Assembly (NCBI GenBank): GCA_034231615.1
Contig: CM067306.1
Location: forward strand, 59,129,057-59,193,056
Reading direction: 5' to 3'
DNA length: 64,000 nucleotides
From: Meghimatium bilineatum
Lineage: Eukaryota; Mollusca; Gastropoda; Stylommatophora; Philomycidae
Shown: in pieces, positions 10,856 through 21,200 of the stretch
Layout of the letters: every line of letters starts with the position of its first letter
Numbering within the stretch: the first letter of the stretch is position 1
The notes under the pieces: model-generated
What the model was told of the DNA's origin: nothing
Database searches by the model: none
What the model saw: only the letters and a program-made list of their open reading frames with translations
Translations under genes and position numbers: made by a program

Positions 10856-11235
10856 ATCTCACCAAATTAATATGGGATAGCCTCACTTGATTATATGACA
10901 CAACCACGCCTCTTTCTATGACATAATCCCACCAAATTAATATGGGATAGCCTCACTTGATTATATGACACAACCACGCCTCTTTCTATGACATAATCCC
11001 ACCAAATTAATATGGGATAGCCTCACTTGATTATATGACACAACCACGCCTCTTTCTATGACATAATCCCATCAAATTAATATGGGATAGCCTCACTTGA
11101 TTCTATGACACAACCACAGCTGTTTTATGACATAATCTCACCAAATTAATATGGGATAGCCTCACTTGATTATATGACACAACCACAGCTGTTTTATGAC
11201 ATAATCTCACCACATTAATGTGGCATAGCCACAAT
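10850..11235. repeat. 70-bp higher-order repeat built from diverged 23-bp units
   Basis: The 70-bp period is exact between 10921 and 10991. Each unit holds three diverged 23-bp monomers (CTCTTTCTATGACATAATCC, AATTAATATGGGATAGCCTC, TTGATTATATGACACAACCA), derived from the neighbouring simple array. It ends about 35 bp before the donor site of the exon at 11269-11507. Confidence 0.85.
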
Positions 11236-11268
11236 ATCACACATTTTCTTCAAATGACACATCAGTAC

Positions 11269-11507
11269 CTGTTTCTATGACATAGTCCCACCACATGGAA
11301 CGGCACAAAGTGTAAGTCAGCCCATTATTCTCAGTGTGTAGCTGCTCTAGAATGGTACTGTTATTGTCCAGATGGTCTATGTTGACCGCTGTCCAGGCAG
11401 ACATATAAGCGATCACGACTGTTAAAATCACTGCCAAATACTTAAATAAATCTTTGTCTCTGACGTGAACCCTGTGAGCTTTGCGAGACTGAAACTCTGC
11501 AAGTATC
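11269..11507 (-). CDS. GPR158-like: exon of GPR158/GPR179-like class C orphan GPCR: TM4 and extracellular loop 2
   Basis: Exon of 239 bp. On the minus strand the acceptor is TTTCATTCTCCCCAG at 11522-11508 and the donor is ACAG followed by GTACTG at 11268-11263. It opens in phase 2, completing an Arg codon begun by the exon at 12828-12937, and closes one base into a codon. The 79 residues hold a basic stretch (SRKAHRVHVRDKD, residues 7-19), TM4 (about 23-43, with ILTVVIAYMSAWTAV), two overlapping N-glycosylation sequons (NNST, 48-51) and loop-2 Cys68 followed by WWDYVIET. By family knowledge the loop-2 Cys pairs with the TM3 Cys, and WDY lies at the start of TM5 in GPR158-type receptors. An apparent 66-residue frame at 11237-11437 is this exon read through its donor into the intron. 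Assignment is from recognised motifs, not a search. Confidence 0.8.
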
Positions 11508-11820
11508 CTGGGGAGAATGAAAGAAGATTAATATAATGTTAAAGATCAGGGTTGCCATATTGGCAAGTTTCCTGGGGAGAATGAAAGAAGATTAATATAT
11601 TGTTTAATATCAGGGTTGCCATATTGGCAAGTATCCTGGGGAGTATGAAAGAAGATTAATATATTGTTTAATATCAGGGTTGCCATATTGGCAAGTATCA
11701 TGTGTAGAATGAAAGGAGATCAATACATTGTTAAAGATCAGAGTTGCCATATTGGCAGTATCCTGGGTATATTGAAAGAAGGCGAATACACTGTTAAAGT
11801 TCAGGTTGTAATTTTGAACA
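11499..11820 (-). repeat. five-fold tandem duplication of the exon's 3' splice acceptor (63-65 bp unit)
   Basis: Units start near 11499, 11564, 11627, 11691 and 11755. Each carries, on the minus strand, the pyrimidine tract, the CAG and the first bases of the exon (GATACTTGC). The units nearest the exon are closest to the functional acceptor. Copies 2, 3 and 5 keep AG and copy 4 has lost it (CATG in place of CAGG). Use of copy 2 or 3 would extend the exon by 65 or 128 nt and shift the frame. Confidence 0.85.
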
Positions 11821-11934
11821 TTTTAAAACCACATTTATTAAAATTTGCCATTTTTAAAAGTTGATGTTCGTTAAATTTATTTTGATCATTTCGGCTATTT
11901 TTGTAAAACATGTGTAGAACAATTTGGTAGCATA

Positions 11935-12330
11935 TCATATTAAGGATGTAGCCATCATCCATTTTTTTGTTGTTGCTGTAGTAATTGTATTGGCATTATT
12001 TACGAATAGTAGTTTGTCTTTGCTTTCTGAACGGTCCGGATGCACACTTGCCTCAAACTTGGATTCAAACCTGGTACCTTGACTGCCAGTCACAGACGTT
12101 CTGTACATTGTTGTCACATAGACGGGAATAACATTTTCAAATTGTGTGGCAGGTACTTTTGTGGGTATTAACTTCTTTACAAACACGACATTGTCCCACC
12201 ATGTATGAAGGTAGAGTGGATAGAGCATGTTAGTAAAAGGTATTTCAGATTGCTTCACTAACTCTTTACTACTATATTGAGACCTTATACAGCAAAACAA
12301 TACAAACGTACATTTTCGTGGTAGCAAAAA
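11935..12330 (-). mobile_element. probable tRNA-SINE-like repeat overlapping a 130-codon open frame
   Basis: An open frame of 130 codons on the minus strand looks like a gene, but its centre (12020-12095; AAGGTACCAGGTTTGAATCC and CGGACCGTTCAGAAAGC) matches 60325-60385 (AAGGTACCGGTTTCAAATCT, CGAACCGTTCAGAAAG). GGTTTGAATCC resembles a pol III B box. I treat the frame as chance coding across a SINE-like repeat. Confidence 0.45.
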
Positions 12331-12690
12331 GCACTAGATAATAGTTGAAGAAATCATTTCACTACAAACTAAGTTACTACAAAGTAAAATGTAAGATGTA
12401 TTAATTTTACTACTCACACAACTTTGAAGTACACTCATTGATTCCATGTCTAGAGAAAACTCAGACTGACAAAATAACACTAGAAAAACTAAAATAGTTA
12501 CAAATAACATTTGTCACTGTCCGAAAAGCCTGGGGATGATGTGGTCAGCTTCTAGACTACTGCTTTTAATTTTCCAAAAAAATCCGGTACTCGTTTCCAT
12601 AGACTTGTTTCGAGCTAGGAGCCGTTACTAATTTTAAAATACCCCCTATTACCTGGAAATTAAGCCTTGGAACCCCCCGGGAAGCAGATA
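12331..12690. other. intronic stretch without recognised features
   Basis: No splice-bounded exon or dispersed repeat recognised. Confidence 0.4.

Positions 12691-12752
<62 letters not shown>
12688..12752. repeat. (TA)n microsatellite
   Basis: About 60 bases of alternating TA with one C interruption, about 75 bp downstream (in gene sense) of the exon at 12828-12937. Confidence 0.95.
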
Positions 12753-12755
<3 letters not shown>

Positions 12756-12827
12756 TGGATTTCAAGGTAGACAACACATGATACTTTCAAATTAAAGAAC
12801 ACTTTTAAATGCATTTATTTCCCTTAC

Positions 12828-12937
12828 CTGTATACCTTCAACACAAGAACACCATAAACTATGACGAAGCCTACTTCACGAAACCATGGCAACAGTAAAC
12901 ATCTAGTTGTTGTTGGCTCAAAATACTGTACTATCAC
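12828..12937 (-). CDS. GPR158-like: exon of GPR158/GPR179-like class C orphan GPCR: TM3
   Basis: Exon of 110 bp. The minus-strand acceptor is TATTTTATTTCTAG and the donor is ACAG followed by GTAAGG. It starts in phase 0 after the 69-bp exon and ends two bases into an Arg codon that the exon at 11269-11507 completes. The 36 codons read YFEPTTTRC, then LPWFREVGFVIVYGVLVLKV. The Cys at residue 13 sits at the extracellular top of TM3, where class C receptors have their conserved disulfide. YFEP, a Cys, then W-R-x-x-GF and YG...LK-YR is the pattern I associate with GPR158/179. No indels or stops. Confidence 0.85.
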
Positions 12938-13124
12938 CTAGAAATAAAATATAAAATTTCGTTGTTTACATTTATTTTAATTGGTAAATTAACCCTGTTA
13001 AGCAGGTTAAGATCGCTACTTAGACTCACCGGCTACGTAGGTAAGAGCATGAAACATCCATCTTTCCTGTGACTTATTACATAATGACCATTACCATCAT
13101 CAGGACTCATCTTCTGTGCATTAT

Positions 13125-13262
13125 ATATATGCAAAGAAAACAAAAAATTATGACAACAGACAAAACACAGATCAAGCCGATAATCAACATGGACAAAGTA
13201 GAACTAGAATGTGTAAACAAATTCGAATATCTGGGAGGAAATATAAACAGTTCGGGAGATTG
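13125..13262 (+). mobile_element. LINE RT fragment
   Basis: Translation shows TDKTQIKPIINMDKVELECV followed by NKFEYLGGNINSSGDC, the FxYLG block found near the C-terminus of many LINE reverse transcriptases. It stops abruptly where a SINE-B 3' end begins. Confidence 0.65.
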
Positions 13263-13358
13263 TCCTGGAGACTACATCCTTCTGGAAATCTAGTAAGAAC
13301 ATGGTCCTGCTACAAGAGAAATTCAACGGGAGTTTGAGAATGTACGCTGAAGAATAAA
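13263..13358 (+). mobile_element. truncated SINE-B copy
   Basis: GGAGACTACATCCTTCTGGA, CAACGGGAGTTTGAGAATGT and a CGCTGAAGAATAAAA tail match the 3' half of SINE-B. Confidence 0.7.
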
Positions 13359-13504
13359 ACGATATTTCCCAATATTCACATCCATGTATATGCAACTGGG
13401 AATATGTGGGGTCTACTGAAAAGTTAATTTGGCTATTGCAACAGTGCAGACACTGTATAATACGAAGAAGAACAGGACAAACGGCAGCAACTATGAGGGT
13501 GGAA

Positions 13505-14370
13505 AGTGAGAACAAGTGCTGCCGTTCGTCATGTCCTGGTTCGTCACTTTCACCTTCTCCGGTCTGACCCCGAGACGCAGGAAGTGTTCTGTAACCCCCC
13601 TCTTGTTGATTACAGACGTGAAGAACTTCAGGGATCTACTGGTCCGGAGTCACCTCCAGCCTGACGTTCCTAATCATTTTGGCACCATCAGACACAAACG
13701 CAGCAAATGCTACAATTGTGCCTATATCGCCAAGTTCCGGTCTTTCACTTTCCTTAAAACCACGTTCACCATTGAGGAGAGCTTCACATGTGTGTCTGCA
13801 ACGTCATTTATGCCATCATATGCAAGCGTTGCGCCATGACATATATAGGTGAAACTGGAAGGAGGCACGCAGACCAATTCTGTGAACATCTATATAGCAT
13901 AAAAAACCATTCGGGTTTGCCTGTAGACGTGCACTTCAATGACACGGACCATCGGGGTACCCAGAACATTCAGGTCTACTGATATTATGTCATGCTTCTC
14001 TGACGACCGGACCCGTCTGGCGCTTGATAACCGCTACATTTACCTTTATGGCACTCTTAAACTCGGCGGCATTAATGAGCACCTGTCTCATGTGTGACTC
14101 TAGTCGATCCATAGTTTCTGTTTGTTTCGTATCACATGTTTGTGATCACTTTTTCATTTTCCTTGTCCGGTGTCATTTCACCTCTTCCGGTAAATATATA
14201 TTACACATTCAAATGTGACCGTCGATGTCATTACTGTTCGTTTTCTGTTATATGCTTTCATTTTGTTTCAATTGTTGTCTTGATAAAGGCCTTTGGTCGA
14301 AACGTCGATTTTTTTGTGTGTTATTATGTGTCAAGTTATTAGCTAAACTTTATTACCCTATTCCTGAAAT
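13505..14370 (+). mobile_element. Penelope-like element: GIY-YIG endonuclease fragment and terminus
   Basis: Two frames separated by a frameshift (13516-13839, then 13788-13982). The first has a Cys-containing linker (KRSKCYNCAYIAKF and ESFTCVS). The second has a GIY-YIG-like nuclease core: NVIYAIICKRCAMTYIGETG, then RR and CEH with the expected Arg and Glu. The downstream non-coding part ends with TGATAAAGGCCTTTGGTCGA and AACGTCGATT at 14281-14310, hammerhead-like and shared with other termini here. The reverse transcriptase is missing, so the copy is 5'-truncated and dead. Confidence 0.8.
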
Positions 14371-14734
14371 GTATAATATGGCGCAAGGATGGGTGTCGGG
14401 TCGCCGTAGTTGATTGGAGACTATCAATGGGCCTACTTGTCGTGGTCAGTGGATGGTCGGTGTGGCAGTTTTATTATATTAAGTCCCGATAATATATAAC
14501 TAGCTGTACCGTACCATCTCTGCGACCCTCCTACCTCCTTATTATGTGGTAGATCAGCTTTTGAACAATAAGACGCAACAATGGAGTTCGGCTCGTAAGA
14601 CTGGCTCACAGTCCACTTTATAAATTAGCGTCTTCAATTTGGAATAAAGGGGTTATTTTTGTACATAATCTGAAAATATATACCAAAACAAGTCTGTGAA
14701 TATTACGGGAGAATATATAAATGTCTGTTTTTAG
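14371..14734. other. intronic stretch without recognised features
   Basis: No exon or repeat recognised. Confidence 0.35.
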
Positions 14735-15170
14735 AGCATCTTTATACCAACACTATATTACCAATGTCAGACTTTACAACTGGCATCTACACATAAGAGA
14801 AAGATCGAAACTTGCGAAATGAAATGTCTAAAGAAGGTTACTGGAGTCACCAGACTCGAAAAAATCAGCAGTGAGAACATCAGAAAAATAATAGGTATCA
14901 CATCATGCAGCGAATATATAGAGGTACAACCGAGAAAATGGTTTGAAAATATTGTGAGGATGAACGATCAACTTCCCATAAGAGCTTATAACAAGATGGA
15001 ATCAGGATACAGAGCCAAGGGCAGACTTAGGGAAAGATGGATGCATATCATCATGACTACACCTCAACCAGAGCAACACACCTGGCTCTGGAACGCAGAC
15101 TACATCTCCTTCAAAAACACCTAGGCTCAAAGACAAGTGTGGAAGCGACCACAACACCACCTGAAGATAC
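14735..15170 (+). mobile_element. LINE 3' end (family V) that runs into the 21-bp VNTR
   Basis: The reading frame shows EMKCLKKVTGVTRLEKISSE, RKWFENIVRMNDQLPIRAY and YRAKGRLRERW, the usual C-terminal block of LINE ORF2 (zinc-poor tail with a GRxRxRW motif). A related copy on the minus strand at 21164-21645 keeps the stop-free ending LLQKHLGSKTSVEATTTPPE. In both copies the 21-bp VNTR starts exactly at this point. Confidence 0.8.
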
Positions 15171-15905
15171 GACAATACCACCTTGAGATATGATAACACC
15201 ACCTGGAGATATGATAACACCACCTGGAGATATGATAACACCACCTGGAGATATGATACCACCACCTGGATATATGATACCACCTGGAGATATGATAACA
15301 CCACCTGGAGATATGATACCACCACCTGGAGATATGATACCACCACCTGGATATATGATAACACCAACTGGAGATATGATACCACCACCTGGATATATGA
15401 TAACACCACCTGGAGATACGACAATACCACCTGGAGATATGATACCACCACCTGGAGATACGACAATACCACCTGGAGATATGATACCACCACCTGGAGA
15501 TATGATACCACCACCTGGAGATATGATAACACCACCTGGAGATATGATAACACCACCTGGAGATATGATACCACCACCTGGAGATATGATAACACCACCT
15601 GGAGATATGATACCACCACCTGGATATATGATAACACCACTTGGAGATACTACAATACCACCTGGAGATATGATACCACCACCTGGAGATACGACAATAC
15701 CACCTGGAGATATGATAACACCACCTGGAGATACGACAACACCACCTGGAGATATGATAACACCACCTGGAGATATGATAACACCACCTGGAGATATGAT
15801 AACACCACCTGGAGATATGATAACACCACCTGGAGATATGATAACACCACCTGGAGATACGACAACACCACCTGGAGATATGACAATACCACCTGAAGAT
15901 ACGAC
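15170..15905. repeat. 21-bp VNTR (GATATGATAACACCACCTGG) at a LINE 3' end
   Basis: About 34 units of 21 bp with ATACCACC/ATAACACC and ACGACA variants. A period divisible by 3 opens long frames on both strands (repeats of ITPPGDM, RYDNTTW, YLQVVLS). These are artefacts. A shorter array of the same unit lies inverted at 20975-21195. Confidence 0.95.
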
Positions 15906-16234
15906 TAAACTAACTGGGGATAGACAATGTCTGATGTTAAATGCATCATTGTTGCTCCTCTTTTCAAGGCAATTCCTTGTAGAACTATTTCTCTTTTCAG
16001 TTCACAGTCTTCTGCCTCGTATAACATTTCTTAAAGTCGACACTCTTTTGGTGCAATAATGTATGTTCATATATTTCTATATTGTGTACTGCTTGTCATT
16101 TCTAATCCCGATGCAAGACTAAAGAATTGAGAAGGAGAATGCGTTGGGAGTTGATTGAGACATTGAAATTCGCAGTTCATTCATACATAGAACAATAAAC
16201 TGACATCTACGGGAGACACCAAACACAAGCAAAA

Positions 16235-16335
16235 TGTATGGCAGATCAGCAAAAACAAGCAAAATTGATTACATCTCACCAAAAACAAGCAAAATTGATT
16301 ACATCTCAGCAAAAACAAGCAAAGTTGATGGTAAC
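16235..16335. repeat. short tandem repeat of about 30 bp
   Basis: Three to four units built on GCAAAAACAAGCAAAATTGA with ATTACATCTC between. The array is short. Confidence 0.8.
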
Positions 16336-16399
16336 AGCAGAACTGCTTTTGGGGAAACTACAACCTCAAACAAATCGTTCAATATTTGACCTTCGTCTC

Positions 16400-16545
16400 C
16401 CCTCTTCTGCGTACGTTCTCACATTCCTTCAAATCAGGTGTATGTAGTTCGGGAAACGAAATGCATTGTGACATGATTTAAATCTTTGCTGCGATATCTG
16501 TGCCGTTCCGACTTCAGCACGGTATCGGTATCTGAATAACTTTTT
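16400..16545 (-). mobile_element. degenerate SINE-A fragment
   Basis: GCGTACGTTCTCACATTCCT, GGAAACGAAATGCATTGTG and TTGCTGCGATATCTG follow the order of the 3' half of SINE-A on the minus strand. Confidence 0.5.
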
Positions 16546-16649
16546 TTTCTTTTCGCTTTATACCCATTTGTATCTTGCAGCGTCAGGGGTTTCTCTGGAG
16601 ATGTCTATTTTGTTTGCTTCATAGAAGTTAGTTTTTCTTAATTCTTTTC

Positions 16650-17600
16650 TTAATTCTTTTATTTCTGTAATCCATTGTTTGCAAGATTTCCCCCTGGTTT
16701 TGCGTCCATCGTGTCTGTATAGTAATGCTTTTTGAGAAGCACTGTCTGATGGTAGTCTGGAAGCTTGTGAAAACTATTTAATCTGTTGTCTTCTGATGTA
16801 ATCCAGGATTGACATTGTGTTTGTCTTCTGATGATTTCATTTTTGATTATATCTCTTATTTTTACTCCGAGTATTCTACGTAGACAAGTTTGTTGTAATA
16901 GGTTTTCTTTGGGCTTTTGTTGCAAGTGTCCACGTTTGACATTGGTAACATAGTGATGGTATGATGATCGTGTGAAATAGTGCAGTTTTGGTGTTCATCC
17001 TCACAGGTTTGTGTTTGAAAATAGGAGAAATCTGTTCTAAGATCTCGTATGCTGTATTGAATCTCGATAATATGATGCTTCCAAGATAAGTGAATTGTTT
17101 CACTTGTTTAAGTTGTGGATCATCCATTATAATAGTGATGTTTCTTATGTTTTTGTGGTTAACATTACGTATGTTTGTTTCTGTGTTCATCTTCATATTA
17201 AAGTCCCTACATATAGTGTGGAGTCTATTTACATGTTGTTGTTGTTGTTCTTGTAATGATGATATTATTGCTTGATTGTTTGCACACACGCAATTTGTTC
17301 AGTAGATTATTTAGGCTGTCTTCTTCATTGCTGTTGGCAATTTTACATATACAATCGATATATGTGACAAATCGCAAGGGAGAAAAAACACATCCGTGTC
17401 ACACGCCAAAGTGTATGTGGAATATGTCTATAAGATCTACAATGTAAAATGTACTACATACACATTGACTACTCCTGCACAAGTTGACTAGATGTTGTGG
17501 AACCCCATATTTTGATAGCACTTTCCATAGTTGTTGTCTGTCTACTGTATCGAAGGTTTTTCTTGGTCAACAAACGCTATATACTATTCTTTGTTGTTTT
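16650..17600 (-). mobile_element. LINE RT fragment (family T, GATA-tailed type)
   Basis: Minus-strand translation across breaks aligns with the better copy at 24130-25190: FVDQEK in the RT core (near 17555), KQFTYLGSIILS, PSLCYQCQTWTL and TCLRRILGVKIRDIIKNEII. It has stops and frameshifts. Confidence 0.8.
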
Positions 17601-17754
17601 CAGTTGTTTTTTTCTGCCAGTTGTCTTAGTGTAAATTTGGCATATATAAGCTTTATTTTTAATCCCATATGAGTGGTGTTAATCTGTGATTCGATGCATG
17701 CTCCTTCTTTCTAGAATTCTGTTGAAAATAGACTAATTTTGCTCTTGTATGGAA

Positions 17755-17870
17755 TGATATATCCAACTCCTACCTATAACCTCTTTAGCCGCCTCTAACG
17801 ACACACATGGAAGGTAAACGGTGTTGTTATTCTTTGCTTCTGTCTCGGGGTACGCCATTATATGTGTGAA
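17755..17870 (-). mobile_element. 5' fragment of SINE-A
   Basis: TATAACCTCTTTAGCCGCCT, ACATGGAAGGTAAACGGTG and TTCTTTGCTTC match the first 110 bp of SINE-A on the minus strand. Confidence 0.6.
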
Positions 17871-18119
17871 TATTTGTCTAATATCGGAACAGAAGAGTAA
17901 TTGATTGAATGAGTTACAATAATCAATTTACCCAATCCTGAGCACGTCATCATTTGTTGTGTTGCATCTGTGACTCAAAATGACGTATAACCTGCCTAGC
18001 ATCATCGTTGCTGTAACGAAATGACCCTGGATGACTCTTACAGATCGCAGTTGAGTGAAACGATTACTTTACACACTTACCATCAAAATATTAAGAAGCC
18101 TTGCCAAATGCGAATTTTT

Positions 18120-18232
18120 GGATGCCGAAAAACTCAGATATCGCTGTCAATCCTTAAACTATGACACAGTTTACATCTTTCTCTGGACTATATCCTGCTT
18201 CGCTGCAGAAGTTTAAGAACAAAAGAAGAAGA
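18120..18232 (+). mobile_element. degenerate SINE-A 3' fragment
   Basis: GATGCCGAAAAACTCAGATA, CTCTGGACTATATCCTGCTT and GCAGAAGTTTAAGAACAAAA with a GAAGAAGAAC tail. It ends about 50 bp from the donor of the exon at 18282-18350. Confidence 0.6.
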
Positions 18233-18281
18233 ACACGAAGACCGTTAATAGATAGTTTCTGAGAAAGATGTTTCTTCTTAC

Positions 18282-18350
18282 CGTGGCATATAGTAGAATT
18301 GCACCAAACAGAAGAAGCTCCAGGAGCAGCCATATGCTAGACCTCATGAC
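18282..18350 (-). CDS. GPR158-like: 69-bp exon of GPR158/GPR179-like class C orphan GPCR: TM2
   Basis: Minus-strand acceptor TTTCTTGTGCAG and donor CACG followed by GTAAGAAG. The exon is exactly 23 codons in phase 0-0 and is almost entirely TM2: SSIWLLLELLLFGAILLY after a short VMR. The pattern LLLE...LFG..LLY is the TM2 signature I associate with GPR158/179. It joins RKTK of the upstream exon (48204-48545) and VIVQYFEP of the downstream exon (12828-12937) in frame. Skipping would keep the frame but delete a helix. The upstream intron is about 29.9 kb. Confidence 0.85.
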
Positions 18351-18439
18351 CTGCACAAGAAACACAAAAGTTGATCAAAAACATGAACGAAGATCATTAC
18401 AATTGAGGAATATGGTATAGAGTGTGGAAAAAGATAGTG

Positions 18440-19165
18440 AATCATGTTTGTAAAAAAAAGTGAGGATTGTGAAAACAGAACGAGAGGATTGGAAAAACGG
18501 AAAGTGATGATTGTGAAAACATAAAGTGAGGATTGTGAAAACAAAAAGTGAGGATTGTGAAAACAGAAAGTGAGGATTGTGAAAACAGAAAATGAGGATT
18601 GTGAAAACAGAAAGTGAGGATTCTGAAAACAGAAAGTGAGGATTGTGAAAACATAAAGTGAGGATTGTGAAAACTGAAAGTGAGAAATTGTGAAAACGGA
18701 AAGTGAGGATTGTGAAAACAGAAAGTGAGGATTGTGAAAACAGAAAGTGAGGATTGTGAAAACAGAAAGTGAGGATTGTGAAAACAGAAAGTGAGGATTG
18801 TGAAAACAGAAAGTGAGGATTGTGAAAACTGAAAGTGATGATTGTGAAAAGAGAAAGTGAGAAATTGTGAAAACTGAAAGTGAGGATTGCGAAAACAGAA
18901 AGTGAGGATTGTGAAAACAGAAAGTGAGGATTGTGAAAACAGAAAGTGAGGATTGTGAAAACAGAAAGTGAGGATTGTGAAAACAGAAAGTGATGATTGT
19001 GAAAAGAGAAAGTGAGGATTGTGAAAACAGAAAGTGAGGATTGTGAAAACAGAAAGTGAGGATTGTGAAAACAGAAAGTGAGGATTGTGAAAACAGAAAG
19101 TGATGATTGTGAAAAGAGAAAGTGAGGATTGTGAAAACTGAAAGTGAGGATTGTGGAAACAGATG
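18440..19165. repeat. 22-bp minisatellite (GAAAGTGAGGATTGTGAAAA)
   Basis: About 32 units of 22 bp with T-for-G (GTGATGATT) and AACTG/AAGAG variants. Minus-strand frames of 275 and 414 codons (repeats of FTILTFCFHN) come only from the lack of stops in the unit. Confidence 0.95.
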
Positions 19166-19299
19166 ACGAAGAATGTGAAAACGGATGATAGAGAATGTGA
19201 AAAAAATGGTAAATAATGTGGATGCAGACCGTGAGGAATGTAGAAACAGGTGGTGAAAAGTATGAACAAATATGGTAAAGAATGTTTTTAAAAAAAACT

Positions 19300-19590
19300 G
19301 TAAATGTGAAAATAAGTTGCTGAATAAATAATGTGAAAATAAGTTGCTGAATAAATAATGTGAAAATAAGTTGCTGTATAAATAATGTGAAAATAAGTTG
19401 CTGAATAAATAATGTGAAAATAAGTTGCTGAATAAATAATGTGAAAATAAGTTGCTGTATAAATAATGTGAAAATAAGTTGCTGTATAAATAATGTGAAA
19501 ATAAGTTCCTGTATAAATAATGTGAAAATAAGTTGCGGTATAAATAATGTGAAAATAGGTTGATGTATAAATAATGTGAAAAATGCACGG
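19300..19590. repeat. 27-bp minisatellite (AATAATGTGAAAATAAGTTG)
   Basis: About ten 27-bp units (with CTGAATA or CTGTATA between). The shared GTGAAAA motif suggests relation to the adjoining 22-bp array. It explains the FHIIYTATY repeat frame. Confidence 0.95.
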
Positions 19591-19879
19591 ATAATAATTC
19601 AGCGTGAAACGGATAAATAGATAATGATTAGTTGTAGCCACATTTGTTCTCATTACACGAACTCAGCTTCTCCTTGACGCACAACTTTGTACAAGGCTGA
19701 TATACACAAACGTATATTTTAGAATTACACTGCATATGTGCGTTCAATATGTACATATTGAATATACACGTGTAGTGTGTATGCAAATTGGTGTCCCTCT
19801 ATGGAATTTTGTACGTGTGTTATCACAGTAGCTGTGAGGGGTATTCATCTTAGTTTATTCTCAAACTCCTGCAGCTTAG

Positions 19880-20340
19880 CTGGATGTAGACCAGTGCTCG
19901 CAGCGCATTGCATGTTGCGCAAGAAAGAAACGTTCATGCTAAGAAAAGAATGGTGGGACTTATTGAACAACTCAGTTGTCCAGAGCATTACATGGATAAA
20001 CTGCCCTGTTCATGTTGGGGTAAGAGGAAACGAGAGAGCCGACTTATTGGAAGGCAAAGCGGCGATAGACGGCACATTGCTGAAAAGAGATAAAGCAGAC
20101 TTAATAAAGGCAGTAATAAATTCATTTCAAGATGCAGATGATGTCAATGAGGTTGAGAACGTACACATACAGAGAATGTTAGACATGGGAGTATCTAGAG
20201 GTGAGGGAAGTAAAAGTAATTTTTTTGGAAAGTCCCAAAGATCACACAATCAACACCTGACCGGAACTATGAGTCTACATACACTGGGATGGCTGCTGGA
20301 TCGGAGGTTGGAGAACTTATGAGAATGTCCCGCGTGCTGT
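19880..20340 (+). mobile_element. LINE RNase H fragment (family RH2)
   Basis: Frame contains KEWWDLLNNSVVQSITWINC, GVRGNERADLLEGKAAIDGT and RDKADLIKAVINSFQ, i.e. the C-terminal half of an RNase H domain (PGHxGVRGNERAD, here PVHVGVRGNERAD). Related sequence lies at 58205-58700 and the 3' end at 44735-45020, both minus. The LINE frame ends at a stop near 20322. Confidence 0.75.
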
Positions 20341-20477
20341 AAAGCCAGTTACTAATCAAGAATCAAGAATAGCAGCGCATTGTGTTGAGAACGTTGAGAC
20401 AAATAGAGCCATATATTTATGATATACAAAAATAGCACAGGCAATTATGACACACAAAGTAGTATGTATATATTTAT

Positions 20478-20765
20478 CCTATCTATCTATTGTATTTTCC
20501 ACAAATGATGTTGGGTGTCGTAGGGACTTGAAGTTTTCTGTCTTTGGTCATCTTTTTTGCACTTGCAATGGTTATACCGTGATTTTTAACAATCTCTCTG
20601 ATTGAATCGTCCCATCTTGTTATTGGTCTTTCTCTTGGTTTGTAACCGTTCTTTCTGCTGTTGTACGCATGGATGGCTGGTTGTGATTGTTCCATTCGCA
20701 TAAGGTGTTCGAACCAATTGTTCTGTTGTTTCTCTATATCTTGTTTGCATGGAATGGTCTTTACT
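20478..20765 (-). mobile_element. LINE C-terminal fragment (GATA-tailed type)
   Basis: Minus-strand frame: MRMEQSQPAIHAYNSRKNGY then KPRERPITRWDDSIREIV, the GRxRxRW-type terminus. A TATCTATCTATTG run at 20479-20491 corresponds to a GATA tail. Confidence 0.7.
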
Positions 20766-20777
20766 ATTGTCTATCCC

Positions 20778-20970
20778 AAGGTGACGCCGTATTGAAGACC
20801 TTACTTGAGGGCAAAGTCAAAGGCAGGCGAGCAAGAGGTAGGCAGAGATACAAGTGGGAGAGTAACATCACACGATAGACAGGTTACAGTTTAGCAGAGT
20901 GCACCACCAAGACAAGATACAGGAGATGTTGGAGATCCGTTGCAGCCAACCTTCGTTGCAGAGACGGGAC
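20778..20970 (+). mobile_element. LINE C-terminal fragment (RTE-like family C)
   Basis: Translation gives LKTLLEGKVKGRRARGRQRY then KWESNIT, followed by a frame for the final RWRS-A-L-R block. Relatives at 47465-47990 (minus) and 48690-49035 (plus). Confidence 0.7.
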
Positions 20971-20974
20971 TTAT

Positions 20975-21200
20975 ATCTCCAGGTGGTGTTATCAAATATC
21001 CAGGTGGTGGTATCATATCTCCAGGTGGTGGTATCATATCTCCAGGTGGTGTTATCATATCTCCAGGTGGTATCATATATCCAGGTGGTGTTATCATATC
21101 TCCAGGTGGTGTTATCATATCTCCAGGTGGTGTTATCATATCTCCAGGTGGTGTTATCATATCTCAAGGTGGTATTGTCGTATCTTCAGGTGGTGTTGTG
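20975..21200. repeat. inverted, shorter copy of the 21-bp VNTR
   Basis: About ten units of ATCTCCAGGTGGTGTTATCAT, the reverse complement of the array at 15170-15905. It joins LINE family V at the same sequence (TCTTCAGGTGGTGTTGTGGT), showing that the repeat belongs to the element's 3' end. Confidence 0.9.

Noticed and set aside
11935..12327. 130-codon open frame as a possible gene or receptor exon
   Set aside because: The middle matches another dispersed repeat near 60325-60385, and no splice sites or family motifs were seen.
15183..16059. Collagen-like 289-codon frame (ITPPGDM repeats) and overlapping frames on both strands
   Set aside because: Produced by a 21-bp tandem array at a LINE 3' end. 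The period is divisible by 3 and both strands stay open.
18344..19588. 414-codon minus-strand frame rich in FHNPHFLF
   Set aside because: Read-through of 22- and 27-bp minisatellites. It overlaps the real TM2 exon region only by chance and has no domain.
19777..20322. 181-codon frame as a host gene
   Set aside because: Contains the GVRGNERAD RNase H motif of a LINE, and its N-terminal part runs through a SINE-A fragment.
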